64,000 bases of DNA from Cupriavidus lacunae (GTDB taxonomy: Bacteria; Pseudomonadota; Gammaproteobacteria; Burkholderiales; Burkholderiaceae). Position numbers and translations under genes: made by a program. The stretch lies in assembly GCF_003353055.1 (NCBI RefSeq), contig NZ_QKWJ01000031.1:17091-81090 (forward strand). Direction: 5' to 3'. Positions 42,290-52,308 of this stretch are shown piece after piece. Numbering within the stretch: position 1 is the stretch's first letter; each line of letters begins with the position of its first letter. The notes under the pieces were generated by a model. The model was not told the origin of the DNA. It did not search any database and saw nothing but the letters and a program-made list of their open reading frames with translations.

Positions 42290-45200
42290 ATGAAGGGAAT
42301 CGTCGCCCGAGCCGGTCGGGGTCTTGGCAGGTCGCCAATGCAATGGCATGTGCCGCGCGCAGCCCTGGCCCTGGCGGCCGCGCTGGGAATCCTGGCCGCC
42401 GGCAGCGCCCAGGCCGCGCAGGTGACGCGCTTCTCCCCCGAAGGCACGGTTGGTCAGGTGCGGCAGGTGGCGATCCGCTTCGACGAGGCCATGGTGCCGA
42501 TGGGAGACGTCCAGGCCACCGCGCCCGCGGCAGTCTCCTGCACCGGCGCCAGCACCAGCGGCCAGGCCCGCTGGATCGACGCGAAGAACTGGGTCTACGA
42601 CTTCGCCAGCGACCTGCCGCCGGGCGTGCGCTGCACCGTGCGCATGCGCGCCGGCCTGCGCAGCGAGGCCGGCACCGCCTATGCCGGCAAGCCGGAATAC
42701 CGTTTCGAGACCGGCGGCCCGACGGTCGTGTCCAGCCGGCCCTCGGGCGGAGAGATCGAGGAAGACCAGGTCTTTGCCTTGCGCTTCAACGGCGCCGCCA
42801 CGGCGGCCTCGGTGCGCGAGCACGCCTGGTGCCAGGCGCAAGGGCTGGGCGAGCGCATCCCGGTGCGGCTACTGACTAGCAAGGAGCGCGATGCCGTGCT
42901 CGACGCCATCCACTGGGATCGCCTCGCCAAACAGGCGCCGGATGCCGTGCACCTGCTTGCCTGCCAGCAGCGGCTGCCGGCCGCGGCGCGGGTGCAACTG
43001 GTGCTGGGCGCGGGCATTGCCACGCCGTCGGGCGTGGCCACACGTGACGAGCGCCGCTTTGACTACACCGTGCGCGAGCCCTTCACCGCCAGCTTCAGCT
43101 GCGAGCGCGAGCACGCGCAGTCGCCGTGCACGCCGCTGCGGCCGATGTCGGTCACCTTCTCCTCGCCAGTGCCGCGCAAGCTGGCCGAGAGCGTGGTGCT
43201 GAAGACCCCGTCGGGCACGCGCGCGCCGCAGTTCGGTCCCGACCTGGCGCCGGACGCCAGCGTCAGCGCGCTGACCTTTGCCGCGCCGTTCGCGGAGAAG
43301 GCGCAGTTCACTATCGAAGTGCCGCGCAACCTGCAGGACGACAGCGGTCGTTCGCTGGCCAATGCCGACCTGTTCCCGCTCAAGGTCGCCACGGCATCGA
43401 TGCCGCCGCTGGCCAAGTTTGCCGCGGCGCCGTTTGGCGTGGTGGAGCGCTTCGGCGAGCTGCCGCGCGGCAAGTCGCCGGCCGACTATCCGCCGCTGCT
43501 GCCAGTGACGCTGCGCAACGTCGAGGCCGACCTCGCCGTGCGCGGCGTGCAGGCCAGGGCCGGCACCGTGATGAAGCTGCGCGTGGACGATGACGCGGCC
43601 GTGATGCAGTGGTTTGGCCTGGTGCGCCGCATGCACGAGGCCAGCTACACCCGGGCCGAGCTCGACGCGGTGCTGGCGGGCCGCTCGCCTTATCGCGTCA
43701 ACAATCCGCGCAATGCCGTGTCGATCGAGACGCGCTCGGTGTCGCTGCTCGAGCGGGCCCCCGGCGTGCAGAAGCTGGATGTGCCCAAGCCCTCGGGCGA
43801 TGCGCCACGGCCGTTCGAGGTAGTCGGCATCCCGCTGCCGGAGCCGGGCTTCCATGTGGTGGAGATCGCCTCGCCGATGCTGGGCGAGGCGCTGCTGGGC
43901 AAGCGCGCGCCGATGTACGTGCGCACCGCGGCGCTGGTGACCAACCTGGGCGTGCATTTCAAGCTGGGCCGCAGCGCCGGCAATGAAGACGATGGCAGCC
44001 GCAGCGGGCTGGCCTGGGTCACCGGGCTGGACGACGGCAAGCCGGTCGCCGAGGCCGCCGTGGCGGTGCGCGACTGCAGCGGCCGCCTGCTCGGCGAAGG
44101 CCGCACCGATGGCAGCGGCGTGGTGCGCTTTGCGAAGCTGGCTGCCGCGCCCGAGGGCGCCTGCGACCAGAACGGGCTGTCCGGTTACTTCGTCTCCGCA
44201 CGCATCGACGCCAGGCACCCGCAGGCACGCGGCAAGGCCGACATGGCCTTCGTGATGTCGGACTGGAACCGCGGCATCGAGACCTGGCGCTTCAATGTGC
44301 CGACCGACACCAGCCCCACGCCCACGGTGCGCGCCCACACCATCTTCGACCGCACGCTGTTGCGCGCCGGCGAGACCGTGTCGATGAAGCACCTGATCCG
44401 CGCCGAGACCGCGCTGGGCTTCGGCCTGCCGCCGGCCGGCCGCCCGCTGCCCACGCGCGTGGTGATCCGCCATGAGGGCAGCGGCCAGACCTACGAACTG
44501 CCGCTGCAATGGCGCCAGACCGCGACCGGCGGGCGCAGCGCGGAAAGCACCTTCCAGGTCCCGCCCGCGGCCAAGCTCGGTGTCTATACCGTCGAGCTGG
44601 AAACGCAGAAGGGCGATGGCGTGCAGGACGCTGGCGGCGCGCGCAGCTATACCAGCGGCAGCTTCCGCGTCGAGGCATTCCGCTTGCCGGTGCTGGCCGG
44701 CACGCTGCAGGTGGCAGGCAAGGCGGGGCCAGTGGTCGCGCCTGCCGAGCTGCCGGTCGGCGTGGAGATCCACTATCTCTCCGGCGGCGGTGCGGCCGGG
44801 CTGCCCGTGCGCGTATCCGCGCTGCTGCGCGACAAGTACGTGAGCTTCCCTGGCTATGACGAGTTCTCGTTCAACCCGCCGCGCGCGCAGCGCGAAAGCG
44901 CCAGCGGCGACCAGGAGATGGATGAGGACCAGCAGGGCGATGCCAGTGCCGACGGCCAGAAGCTGGTCGCCGACAAGCTGCCGGTGACGCTCGACAAGAA
45001 CGGCAATGGCACCGTCACGCTGCGCAAGCTGCCCAAGACCGACGCGCCGCGCGACCTGCTGCTCGAAGCCGGCTTTGCCGACCCCAACGGCGAGATCCAG
45101 ACGCTGCGCCAGACCGTGCCGGTATGGCCGGCGGCGGTGGTGGCCGGCATCCGCACCGATGGCTGGGTCTCGGTCAGGCAGAAGCTGGCCGTGCATGGCG

Positions 45201-48200
45201 TGGTGCTCGACGTCAACGGCAAGCCGGTGGCGGATGCGCCGGTCAAGATCAATGCGCGGGCACGCATTACCACCTCGGCGCGCAAGCGCGTGGTGGGCGG
45301 TTTCTACCGCTATGACAACCGCACCGAGACGCGCGACCTTGGCACCGTGTGCGAGACCCGCACCGATGCGCAGGGCCGCGCGCGCTGCGACGTGGCGCTG
45401 GAGCAGGCCGGCCAGATCGAACTGGTGGCGAGCGCGCGCGACAAGGACGGGCGCACCGCGCAGGCGGCGTCGACGGTCTGGGTCACGCGCCAGGGCGAAC
45501 TGTGGTTCGGCGGCGAGAACCATGACCGCATCGACCTGCTGCCCGAGAAGAAGTCCTATGCGCCGGGCGACACCGCGGTGTTCCAGGTGCGCATGCCGTT
45601 CCGCCACGCCACCGCGCTGGTGGCGGTGGAGCGCGAGGGCATCTACCAGACCCAGGTGGTCGAACTGCACGGCAGCGATCCGACCGTGCGCGTGCAGGTG
45701 AAGCCGGAGTGGGGGCCCAACGTCTACGTGTCGGTACTGGCCTTGCGCGGGCGCCTGCATGAGGTGCCCTGGTATTCGTTCTTCACCTGGGGCTGGCGCC
45801 AGCCGGGCGAGTGGTGGCGCGCGTTCCGCAGCGAAGGCCGCGAGTATGCCGCGCCGAGCGCGCTGGTCGACCTGTCCAAGCCGGCCTTCCGGCTGGGGCT
45901 GGCCGAGATCCGCGTCGGCAATGCGGGTCACCGGCTGGACGTCACCGTGACCCCGGACAAGGCCAGCTATCCGGTGCGCGGCAAGGCGCGCGTGGCGATC
46001 CAGGTGAAGCTGCCCGACGGCAAACCCGCCGCCAACGGCGAAGTGGCGCTGGCCGCGGTGGACCAGGCGCTGCTGGAGCTGATGCCCAACACCAGCTGGG
46101 ATTTGCTCGATGCGATGCTGCAGCGGCGCGGCTACGGCGTGGAAACATCGACCGCGCAGATGGAGATCATCGGGCGCCGCCACTACGGGCGCAAGGCGGT
46201 GCCGGCGGGCGGCGGCGGGGGCAAGAGCCCCACGCGCGAGCTGTTCGACACGCTGCTGCTATGGAACCCGCGCGTGCAACTCGACGCCGAGGGCCGCGCC
46301 AGCATCGAGGTGCCGCTCAACGATTCGCTGACCAGCTTCCGCATCGTCGCGGTGGCCGACCTCGGCCTCGGCCGCTTCGGCACTGGCAGCGCTACCATCG
46401 CCGCCACGCAGGACCTGCAGGTGATTTCCGGCCTGCCGCTGCTGGTGCGCGAGGACGACCGCTACCGCGCGATGTTCACGCTGCGTAATACCACCAGGCG
46501 CGCCATGACGGTGCAGGCCAGCGCGCGCGGCACGCTGCTTAACAACGAGACCAGCCTGCCCGCGCAGACCGTGCAGATCCCTGCCGGCGAAGCGCGCGAG
46601 ATCGGCTGGGACGTGACCGCGCCCGCGCTGCTGGCGTATTCGCGCAGCGGTACGGTGATGTGGGAAGTGCAGGCTAGCGAGCAGGGCACGGGTGCCGCGT
46701 CTGACCGCATCAAGGTGTCGCAGCAGATCGTGCCGGCGGTGCCGGTCACGGTGCAGCAGGCGACGCTGGCACAGGTGTCGCCGTCGCTGTCGGTACCGGT
46801 CAAGGCACCGCCGGGCGCGCTGGCCGATCCGGCGGGCAAGGTGCGCGGCGGGCTGCAGGTCAACTTCCAGTCGTCGCTGGCGGGCGGCATGCCGGGCGTG
46901 CGCGAGTGGTTCCGCAACTACCCGTTCACCTGCCTGGAGCAGCGCGCATCGAAAGCCATCGGCCTGAACGACACCGCCGCGTGGGACGCGCTGATGACGC
47001 AGCTGCCGTCCTACCTCGATGCCAACGGCCTCGCCTCGTACTTCCCGCTGAACGCCGACAGCGACTACGGCAGCGAAGTGCTGACCGCCTACCTGCTGGC
47101 GGTGACCGATGAGGCCGCGCGCGCCGGGCTGGCGCTGCGCATCCCCGACGCGCAGCGCACGCAGATGGAGCGCGGCCTGACCGACTTTGTCGAAGGCCGC
47201 ATCCGCCGCGACAGCTGGTCGCCGGCAGACAGCACGCAATACCTGGAAGTGCGCAAGCTGGCCGCGCTCGAAGCGCTGTCGCGCACCGGCCATGCGCAGG
47301 CGCGCATGCTGGGATCGATCCAGATCCTGCCGGCGCAATGGCCGACCTCGGCCGTGCTGGACTGGGCCCTGCTGCTCACGCGCATGCAGGACATCCCGCA
47401 GCGCGAGCAACGCCTGGCCGAGGCCCAGCAGCTGTTGCGCTCGCGCCTGACGGTGCAGGGCACGCGCCTGGCGTTCTCCACCGAGCGCAACGACAACTGG
47501 TGGTGGATGATGGCCGGCGGCGACACCAATGCCGCGCGCCTGCTGGCGCTGGCGTCGGAGCTGCCGGGCTGGAAGGAGGACGCGCCGCAACTGGCGACCG
47601 GGCTGCTGGGCCGCCAGGTGCATGGCGCCTGGGGTACCACCACCGCCAACGCGTGGGGCATGCTGGCGGTGACGCGCTTCGCGCAGGCGTTCGAGAAGAC
47701 GCCGGTGGCGGGCACCACGCGCGTGAGCGTGAGCCATGCGGCTGATGCCTCGCGCAGTTTCGACTGGGCTCGCGCGCAGCGCACTGACGGCGTGGCCCAG
47801 GGCAGCGTCGACCTGCCGTGGCCGGCTGGCACCGAGGGCGGCACGCTGCAGGTGGATCACGCCGGCGCCGGCCAGCCGTGGGCCACGGTGCGCGCCATGG
47901 CGGCGGTGCCGGTGACCGCGCCGCTGGCCGCGGGCTACCGCATCAAGCGCACCGTGACCCCGCAGGAGCAGGCGGTGAAGGACAAGTGGTCGCGTGGCGA
48001 CGTGTACCGCGTCAAGCTGGAGATCGACGCGCAGGCCGACATGACCTGGGTGGTGGTCAGCGATCCGATCCCTGCCGGCGCCACCATCCTGGGCAGCGGC
48101 CTGGGCCGCGACTCGGCCATCGCCACGCGCGGCGAGAAGCGCAAGGGCGCGGCCTGGCCGGCTTATATCGAGCGCACGCCGCAGGCCTACCGCGAGTACT

Positions 48201-48361
48201 TCGGCTACATGCCGAAGGGCACGGTCTCGGTCGAGTACACGGTGCGGCTCAACAATGCCGGCGACTTCGCTTTGCCGCCCACGCGCGTCGAAGCGATGTA
48301 CGCGCCTGACGTGTTCGGCGTGGCGCCTAACCCGCGGCTGGCGGTAGGGGCGCGCCCATGA
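42290..48361 (+). CDS. yfhM: Bacterial alpha-2-macroglobulin (YfhM-like)
   Basis: 2023-aa periplasmic protease trap. A signal peptide (ALALAAALGILAAGSAQA) without a clear lipobox is followed by repeated MG beta-sandwich domains. The intramolecular thioester is intact: FTCLEQ with Cys near residue 1548, which covalently captures attacking proteases. The C-terminal half ends in a receptor-like MG10 domain (FGYMPKGTVSVEYTVRLNN). The start at 42290 follows GGAGG and the signal peptide begins there; the in-frame codon at 42191 is not supported. It is coupled by 4-bp overlap to a YhhN gene and then pbpC, matching the known alpha-2-macroglobulin/PBP1C pairing for envelope repair. Confidence 0.95.
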   Translation: MKGIVARAGRGLGRSPMQWHVPRAALALAAALGILAAGSAQAAQVTRFSPEGTVGQVRQVAIRFDEAMVPMGDVQATAPAAVSCTGASTSGQARWIDAKNWVYDFASDLPPGVRCTVRMRAGLRSEAGTAYAGKPEYRFETGGPTVVSSRPSGGEIEEDQVFALRFNGAATAASVREHAWCQAQGLGERIPVRLLTSKERDAVLDAIHWDRLAKQAPDAVHLLACQQRLPAAARVQLVLGAGIATPSGVATRDERRFDYTVREPFTASFSCEREHAQSPCTPLRPMSVTFSSPVPRKLAESVVLKTPSGTRAPQFGPDLAPDASVSALTFAAPFAEKAQFTIEVPRNLQDDSGRSLANADLFPLKVATASMPPLAKFAAAPFGVVERFGELPRGKSPADYPPLLPVTLRNVEADLAVRGVQARAGTVMKLRVDDDAAVMQWFGLVRRMHEASYTRAELDAVLAGRSPYRVNNPRNAVSIETRSVSLLERAPGVQKLDVPKPSGDAPRPFEVVGIPLPEPGFHVVEIASPMLGEALLGKRAPMYVRTAALVTNLGVHFKLGRSAGNEDDGSRSGLAWVTGLDDGKPVAEAAVAVRDCSGRLLGEGRTDGSGVVRFAKLAAAPEGACDQNGLSGYFVSARIDARHPQARGKADMAFVMSDWNRGIETWRFNVPTDTSPTPTVRAHTIFDRTLLRAGETVSMKHLIRAETALGFGLPPAGRPLPTRVVIRHEGSGQTYELPLQWRQTATGGRSAESTFQVPPAAKLGVYTVELETQKGDGVQDAGGARSYTSGSFRVEAFRLPVLAGTLQVAGKAGPVVAPAELPVGVEIHYLSGGGAAGLPVRVSALLRDKYVSFPGYDEFSFNPPRAQRESASGDQEMDEDQQGDASADGQKLVADKLPVTLDKNGNGTVTLRKLPKTDAPRDLLLEAGFADPNGEIQTLRQTVPVWPAAVVAGIRTDGWVSVRQKLAVHGVVLDVNGKPVADAPVKINARARITTSARKRVVGGFYRYDNRTETRDLGTVCETRTDAQGRARCDVALEQAGQIELVASARDKDGRTAQAASTVWVTRQGELWFGGENHDRIDLLPEKKSYAPGDTAVFQVRMPFRHATALVAVEREGIYQTQVVELHGSDPTVRVQVKPEWGPNVYVSVLALRGRLHEVPWYSFFTWGWRQPGEWWRAFRSEGREYAAPSALVDLSKPAFRLGLAEIRVGNAGHRLDVTVTPDKASYPVRGKARVAIQVKLPDGKPAANGEVALAAVDQALLELMPNTSWDLLDAMLQRRGYGVETSTAQMEIIGRRHYGRKAVPAGGGGGKSPTRELFDTLLLWNPRVQLDAEGRASIEVPLNDSLTSFRIVAVADLGLGRFGTGSATIAATQDLQVISGLPLLVREDDRYRAMFTLRNTTRRAMTVQASARGTLLNNETSLPAQTVQIPAGEAREIGWDVTAPALLAYSRSGTVMWEVQASEQGTGAASDRIKVSQQIVPAVPVTVQQATLAQVSPSLSVPVKAPPGALADPAGKVRGGLQVNFQSSLAGGMPGVREWFRNYPFTCLEQRASKAIGLNDTAAWDALMTQLPSYLDANGLASYFPLNADSDYGSEVLTAYLLAVTDEAARAGLALRIPDAQRTQMERGLTDFVEGRIRRDSWSPADSTQYLEVRKLAALEALSRTGHAQARMLGSIQILPAQWPTSAVLDWALLLTRMQDIPQREQRLAEAQQLLRSRLTVQGTRLAFSTERNDNWWWMMAGGDTNAARLLALASELPGWKEDAPQLATGLLGRQVHGAWGTTTANAWGMLAVTRFAQAFEKTPVAGTTRVSVSHAADASRSFDWARAQRTDGVAQGSVDLPWPAGTEGGTLQVDHAGAGQPWATVRAMAAVPVTAPLAAGYRIKRTVTPQEQAVKDKWSRGDVYRVKLEIDAQADMTWVVVSDPIPAGATILGSGLGRDSAIATRGEKRKGAAWPAYIERTPQAYREYFGYMPKGTVSVEYTVRLNNAGDFALPPTRVEAMYAPDVFGVAPNPRLAVGARP

Positions 48362-49062
48362 GCTGGTTGGCGATGATGATGCCGGCGCGCGTGCGCGAGT
48401 GGTGGCTCGCGGGTGCGATGGCCGGCATTGTCTACGGCGCGCTGCTGGTGCAGGTCGCGATGGAACTGCCTGACGGCGCGCCGCTGACCGGGCAAATCGC
48501 CATGCAGCCCATGTGGAAGACCGCGATGGCGCTGCTGCTGGCACGCGCGGCGTGGTTCCACCGCCCGCTCGGCGAGCGCCGCTGGCTGGTCACGGCGCTG
48601 CTGTTCTCGGCCCTCGGCGATTTCCTGCTGGCGCTGCCGGCGCTGTCGTTTTCGTTCATGGGCGGGCTCGGCGCCTTCCTGCTGGCGCACCTGGCGTACC
48701 TGCGCCTGCTGGTGCCGCTGGCGGGCGACACCCGCCCGCACCGGCTGGTTGCGTGCGGCGCCATGCTGGGCGTGGCGGGCACCATGCTGGGCCGCTTCTG
48801 GCCCAACCTGGGGACGTTGACGGTGCCGGTGGCGCTGTACGTGGGCGTGCTCGCGGCCATGGTCTGCAGCGCGCTGGTGGCGCGCCTGCCCACGCCACTG
48901 GCGGCGCTGGGGGCGCTGAGCTTTGCCGCATCGGACATGATGATCGGCATCGCGCGCTTCCTGGTGCCGTTCGACTCTTTCCAGCTTGGCATCTGGTGGA
49001 CCTACGCCGCGGCGCAGGTGCTGCTGGTGGCCGGCCTGGTATCGGGACGCAGGCAGGAATGA
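48358..49062 (+). CDS. YhhN-family membrane protein (lysoplasmalogenase-like)
   Basis: 234-aa protein with about eight hydrophobic segments. The YhhN pattern is visible (LLFSALGDFLLALPALSFSFMGGLGAFLLAHLAYL around residues 80-115, with conserved GD and H, and SFAASDMMIG later). Eukaryotic relatives (TMEM86) hydrolyse lysoplasmalogens; the bacterial substrate is not settled. It is inserted between yfhM and pbpC with ATGA overlaps on both sides (48358-48361 and 49059-49062), so all three are translationally coupled. This wedge position is unusual and suggests an envelope-lipid role linked to the cell-wall pair. Confidence 0.85.
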   Translation: MSWLAMMMPARVREWWLAGAMAGIVYGALLVQVAMELPDGAPLTGQIAMQPMWKTAMALLLARAAWFHRPLGERRWLVTALLFSALGDFLLALPALSFSFMGGLGAFLLAHLAYLRLLVPLAGDTRPHRLVACGAMLGVAGTMLGRFWPNLGTLTVPVALYVGVLAAMVCSALVARLPTPLAALGALSFAASDMMIGIARFLVPFDSFQLGIWWTYAAAQVLLVAGLVSGRRQE

Positions 49063-51284
49063 AGTCAGGCTTGTCCATTGTCGTGCTGGTGTCGGCGCTG
49101 GCGTGGTCCGCGCCGGCCGCGGCCTTGCCCGCGTTCGAGCAGGTCCGCGCCGACTGGCGCAGTGCGGACGTGGTGGTGCTGGACCGCCACGGCGACACCG
49201 TGGGCCGCGTGCGCGACGACTTCCGTGCGCGCCGCGGCGACTGGGTGGCGCTGGCCGATACCTCGCCCGCACTGCGCACCGCCATCGTGCTGTCGGAGGA
49301 CCGGCGCTTCTATGCGCACAGCGGGGTCGACTGGCAGGGCGTGGCCGCCGCCGCCTGGGCCAATCTGTGGAATACGCGCACGCGCGGCGCCTCGACCCTG
49401 ACCATGCAGCTGGCGGGCCTGCTCGATGCGGACCTGCGCCGGCCGGGCGCGGCGGGGCAGGGGCGCAGCCTCACGCAGAAGCTGGGGCAGGCCGCGGGTG
49501 CGGCATCGCTGGAGCGCGGCTGGAGCAAGGACCAGATCCTGGAGGCCTACCTGAACCTGGTGCCGTTCCGCGGCGAACTGGTGGGCCTGTCGGCGATGTC
49601 GCAGGTGCTGTTCGGCAAGTATCCGGAAGGACTCAACGCGCGCGAATCGGCACTGGCGGTGGCGCTGGTGCGCGCGCCCAATGCCAAAGCCGGGCAGGTG
49701 GCCAGCCGCGCCTGCGGCATCCTGCGCGAGATGCGCCTGCCGCGCGAGTGCGATGGCCTGGAAGGCTTTGCGCAACTGGCGCTGCTGCGCACGGGGCCGG
49801 TGGCGCAGCGTGCCGCTGCGGCCACGCCGTCGGCGGCGTCGCCGCAGCTTGCACCGCACCTGGCGCGGCGCCTGGTCGGCGAGACGCGCTCGCAACTGGC
49901 AACGGGCGTACCCATGCCTGCGCGCATCACCTCCACGCTCGACGCACGCACGCAGCGCGTGGCCGTGGCCAGCCTCGACCGGCACCTGCGCGAACTGGCG
50001 GGGCGCAATGTCGAGGACGGCGCGGTGGTGGTGATCGACAACGCCAGCGGCGACGTGCTGGCCTACGTGGGCTCGTCGGGCGCGCTGTCAGGCGCGGCGC
50101 AGGTGGACCACGCGGCGGCGCCGCGCCAGGCGGGCTCGACGCTCAAGCCCTTCCTGTACGAGCAGGCGCTGGAAGAGAAGCGGCTGACGGCGGCCTCGCT
50201 GCTGGATGACCGGCCGGTCAACCTGCCGGTCGGCGGCGGGCTCTACGTGCCGCAGAACTACGACCACCGCTATGCCGGCTGGGTCAGCCTGCGCGCGGCG
50301 CTGGCCGCGTCGCTGAATGTGCCGGCGGTGCGTACGCTGGTGATGGTGACCCCGCACCGCTTCCACAAGCGGCTGGTGGCGCTGGGGCTGCCGCTGACCG
50401 AGGCGGGCGACTACTACGGCTACAGCCTGGCGCTGGGCAGCGCCGACGTGTCGCTGCTGGCGCTGACCAATGCGTACCGCGCGCTGGCCAACGGCGGCAG
50501 CTACGCGGCGCCGCGGCTATGGGAAGGCGCGCCGGCCGTCTCGGCAAAAGCCGTGATGCAGCCGGGCGCGAGCTACGTGATCGCCGACATCCTGTCGGAC
50601 CGCCATGCGCGCGCACGCACCTTCGGGCTGGACAGCCCGCTTACCACGCGCTTCTGGACCGCGGTGAAGACCGGTACCAGCAAGGACATGCGCGACAACT
50701 GGTGCATCGGCTGGTCGCAGCACTACACCGTGGGCGTGTGGGTCGGCAATGCCAGCGGCGCCAGCATGCACGAGGTCTCGGGCGTGTCGGGCGCGGCGCC
50801 GGTCTGGCATGAGGTCATGGAAGCGCTGCACGGCGCACGCGCCAGCCTGGCACCCGCCATGCCCGCCGGGGTGCAGCGCGTGGGGCTGAGCTTCGACGAC
50901 GGGCTGGAACCGGCGCGCGATGAAGTCTTCCTCGCCGGCACCGCGATCTCGCGTGTCAGCGTAGGCGCACCCGCTGCGCGCCCGAGCGCACCGGTGATCG
51001 CCAATCCGGCCGACGGCACCGTGTTTGCCCTCGATCCCGACATGCCGCCCGCTTCGCAGCGCGTGTGGTTCCATGCTGAGGGCGTGGCCGGTCAGACCGC
51101 GCGCACGGTCAGCTGGCGCATGGACGGCAAGCCGCTGGGGCGCGGCGGCGAGGTGGCATGGCTGCCATGGCCGGGGCGGCACCAGGTGGAGCTGCTCGAT
51201 GCCGCGGGCAAGGTGGTGGACCGCATCGGCATCGAAGTGCGTGGCGCGTCGGTGCGCGCGCCGGCGACCCCCGCTAAGCGCTGA
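49059..51284 (+). CDS. pbpC: Penicillin-binding protein 1C
   Basis: 741-aa bifunctional peptidoglycan synthase. A signal-anchor (SIVVLVSALAWSAPAAA) is followed by the glycosyltransferase domain (LSEDRRFYAHSGVDW with catalytic Glu, RGASTLTMQLAGLL, and SKDQILEAYLNLVPFRGEL). The transpeptidase domain has the active-site Ser in GSTLKPF (near residue 359) and the KTGTSKD motif near 537. The C-terminal BiPBP_C domain is present (residues about 640-735, VWFHAEGVAG...WRMDGKPLG). The start at 49059 follows AGGCAGGA and overlaps the YhhN stop. PBP1C is the usual partner of the alpha-2-macroglobulin two genes upstream. The 3' end overlaps the convergent LysR gene by 11 bases. Confidence 0.95.
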   Translation: MKSGLSIVVLVSALAWSAPAAALPAFEQVRADWRSADVVVLDRHGDTVGRVRDDFRARRGDWVALADTSPALRTAIVLSEDRRFYAHSGVDWQGVAAAAWANLWNTRTRGASTLTMQLAGLLDADLRRPGAAGQGRSLTQKLGQAAGAASLERGWSKDQILEAYLNLVPFRGELVGLSAMSQVLFGKYPEGLNARESALAVALVRAPNAKAGQVASRACGILREMRLPRECDGLEGFAQLALLRTGPVAQRAAAATPSAASPQLAPHLARRLVGETRSQLATGVPMPARITSTLDARTQRVAVASLDRHLRELAGRNVEDGAVVVIDNASGDVLAYVGSSGALSGAAQVDHAAAPRQAGSTLKPFLYEQALEEKRLTAASLLDDRPVNLPVGGGLYVPQNYDHRYAGWVSLRAALAASLNVPAVRTLVMVTPHRFHKRLVALGLPLTEAGDYYGYSLALGSADVSLLALTNAYRALANGGSYAAPRLWEGAPAVSAKAVMQPGASYVIADILSDRHARARTFGLDSPLTTRFWTAVKTGTSKDMRDNWCIGWSQHYTVGVWVGNASGASMHEVSGVSGAAPVWHEVMEALHGARASLAPAMPAGVQRVGLSFDDGLEPARDEVFLAGTAISRVSVGAPAARPSAPVIANPADGTVFALDPDMPPASQRVWFHAEGVAGQTARTVSWRMDGKPLGRGGEVAWLPWPGRHQVELLDAAGKVVDRIGIEVRGASVRAPATPAKR

Positions 51285-52197
51285 GGCCGGCGCGGGCTTT
51301 CAGGAAATCGACGAACACGCGCAGCTTGGGCGGCATCAGAACGCGTCCCGGGTAGTACAGGTAGAAGCCGTCGAACGGCGGCAGCCAGTCGTCGAGCACC
51401 GTGACCAGCCGGCCGCTGTCCAGCGCCGACTGGATATGGACCGGGAATTCGTAGATCAGCCCCATGCCGTCGAGCGCCGCCTGGTGCAGCAGGGTCTTGT
51501 CGTTGGCGATCAGTGCGGCGCGCGTGTCCACGGTGAAGGTGCGGCCGTCTTCGACAAACTCCCAGCGATAGACGCTGCCATGCGGCCCGAAGCGGTACTG
51601 CAGGCCGGCGTGCGCGTGCAGCTCACGCGGGTGGCCGGGCGTGCCGTGGCGCGCAAGGTAATCGGGCGAGGCGGCCACCACCATGCGCAGCGGCCCGGTG
51701 ACCGGGATCGCGACCATGTCGCGCTGCAGTGCCTCGCCCAGGCGCAGGCCGGCGTCAAAGCCTTCGGCGACCAGGTCGGCGAAGCGGTCGTCGGTGATTA
51801 CGTCGACGGTGATGCCGGGGCAGGCGCGCATGAAGTCGGCAAGCAGCGGCCGCAGCACCAGCGCGCCGGCGGTGGTCGGCGTAGTCAGGCGCAGCGTGCC
51901 GGCGGGCATGTCGCGCTGCTGGCGGATATCGTCGGTGGCGGCGCCGATCTCCGCCAGGGCCGGCTCCACGCGCGCCAGCAGGGCGGCCCCGGCCTCGGTC
52001 AGGCCGACGCTGCGGGTGGTCCGCTGCAGCAGCCGCACGCCCAGGCGCGCTTCCAGCTGGCGGATGGTCTGCGACACCGCAGAGGGGCTGACCGCTAGCG
52101 CGGCTGCGGCGGCGGTAAAGCTGCCCAGGCGGGCCACGCGCGCGAAGGCGGCGAGCGCGGGCAGTGAATCGATATCGATTGTGAAGTCTGGCTTCAT
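51274..52197 (-). CDS. LysR-family transcriptional regulator
   Basis: 307-aa regulator with N-terminal helix-turn-helix (LPALAAFARVARLGSFTAAAAALAVSPSAVSQTIRQLEARLG) and a LysR ligand domain (GTLRLTTPTTAGALVLRPLL). It is divergent from an aldo/keto reductase gene 111 bases away, the common arrangement in which the regulator controls that gene and itself, so the reductase is the likely target. Its stop lies inside the end of pbpC (11-bp convergent overlap). The effector is unknown. Confidence 0.93.
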   Translation of the reverse strand: MKPDFTIDIDSLPALAAFARVARLGSFTAAAAALAVSPSAVSQTIRQLEARLGVRLLQRTTRSVGLTEAGAALLARVEPALAEIGAATDDIRQQRDMPAGTLRLTTPTTAGALVLRPLLADFMRACPGITVDVITDDRFADLVAEGFDAGLRLGEALQRDMVAIPVTGPLRMVVAASPDYLARHGTPGHPRELHAHAGLQYRFGPHGSVYRWEFVEDGRTFTVDTRAALIANDKTLLHQAALDGMGLIYEFPVHIQSALDSGRLVTVLDDWLPPFDGFYLYYPGRVLMPPKLRVFVDFLKARAGLSA

Positions 52198-52308
52198 GAT
52201 GCTTGCAGCGTAGCACGCTGTTTCCTGGCGGGTCGAGTGCCCATACTTGCCTTATCCGATGCATCGCCGACGCACCGCCGGTATCCAATCGGCCAACTGG
52301 AGCCCTTG

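Noticed and set aside
42869..46183. 1104-codon open frame on the minus strand inside yfhM
   Set aside because: Shadow of the alpha-2-macroglobulin gene with His/Arg/Gln-rich nonsense composition and no ribosome-binding site.
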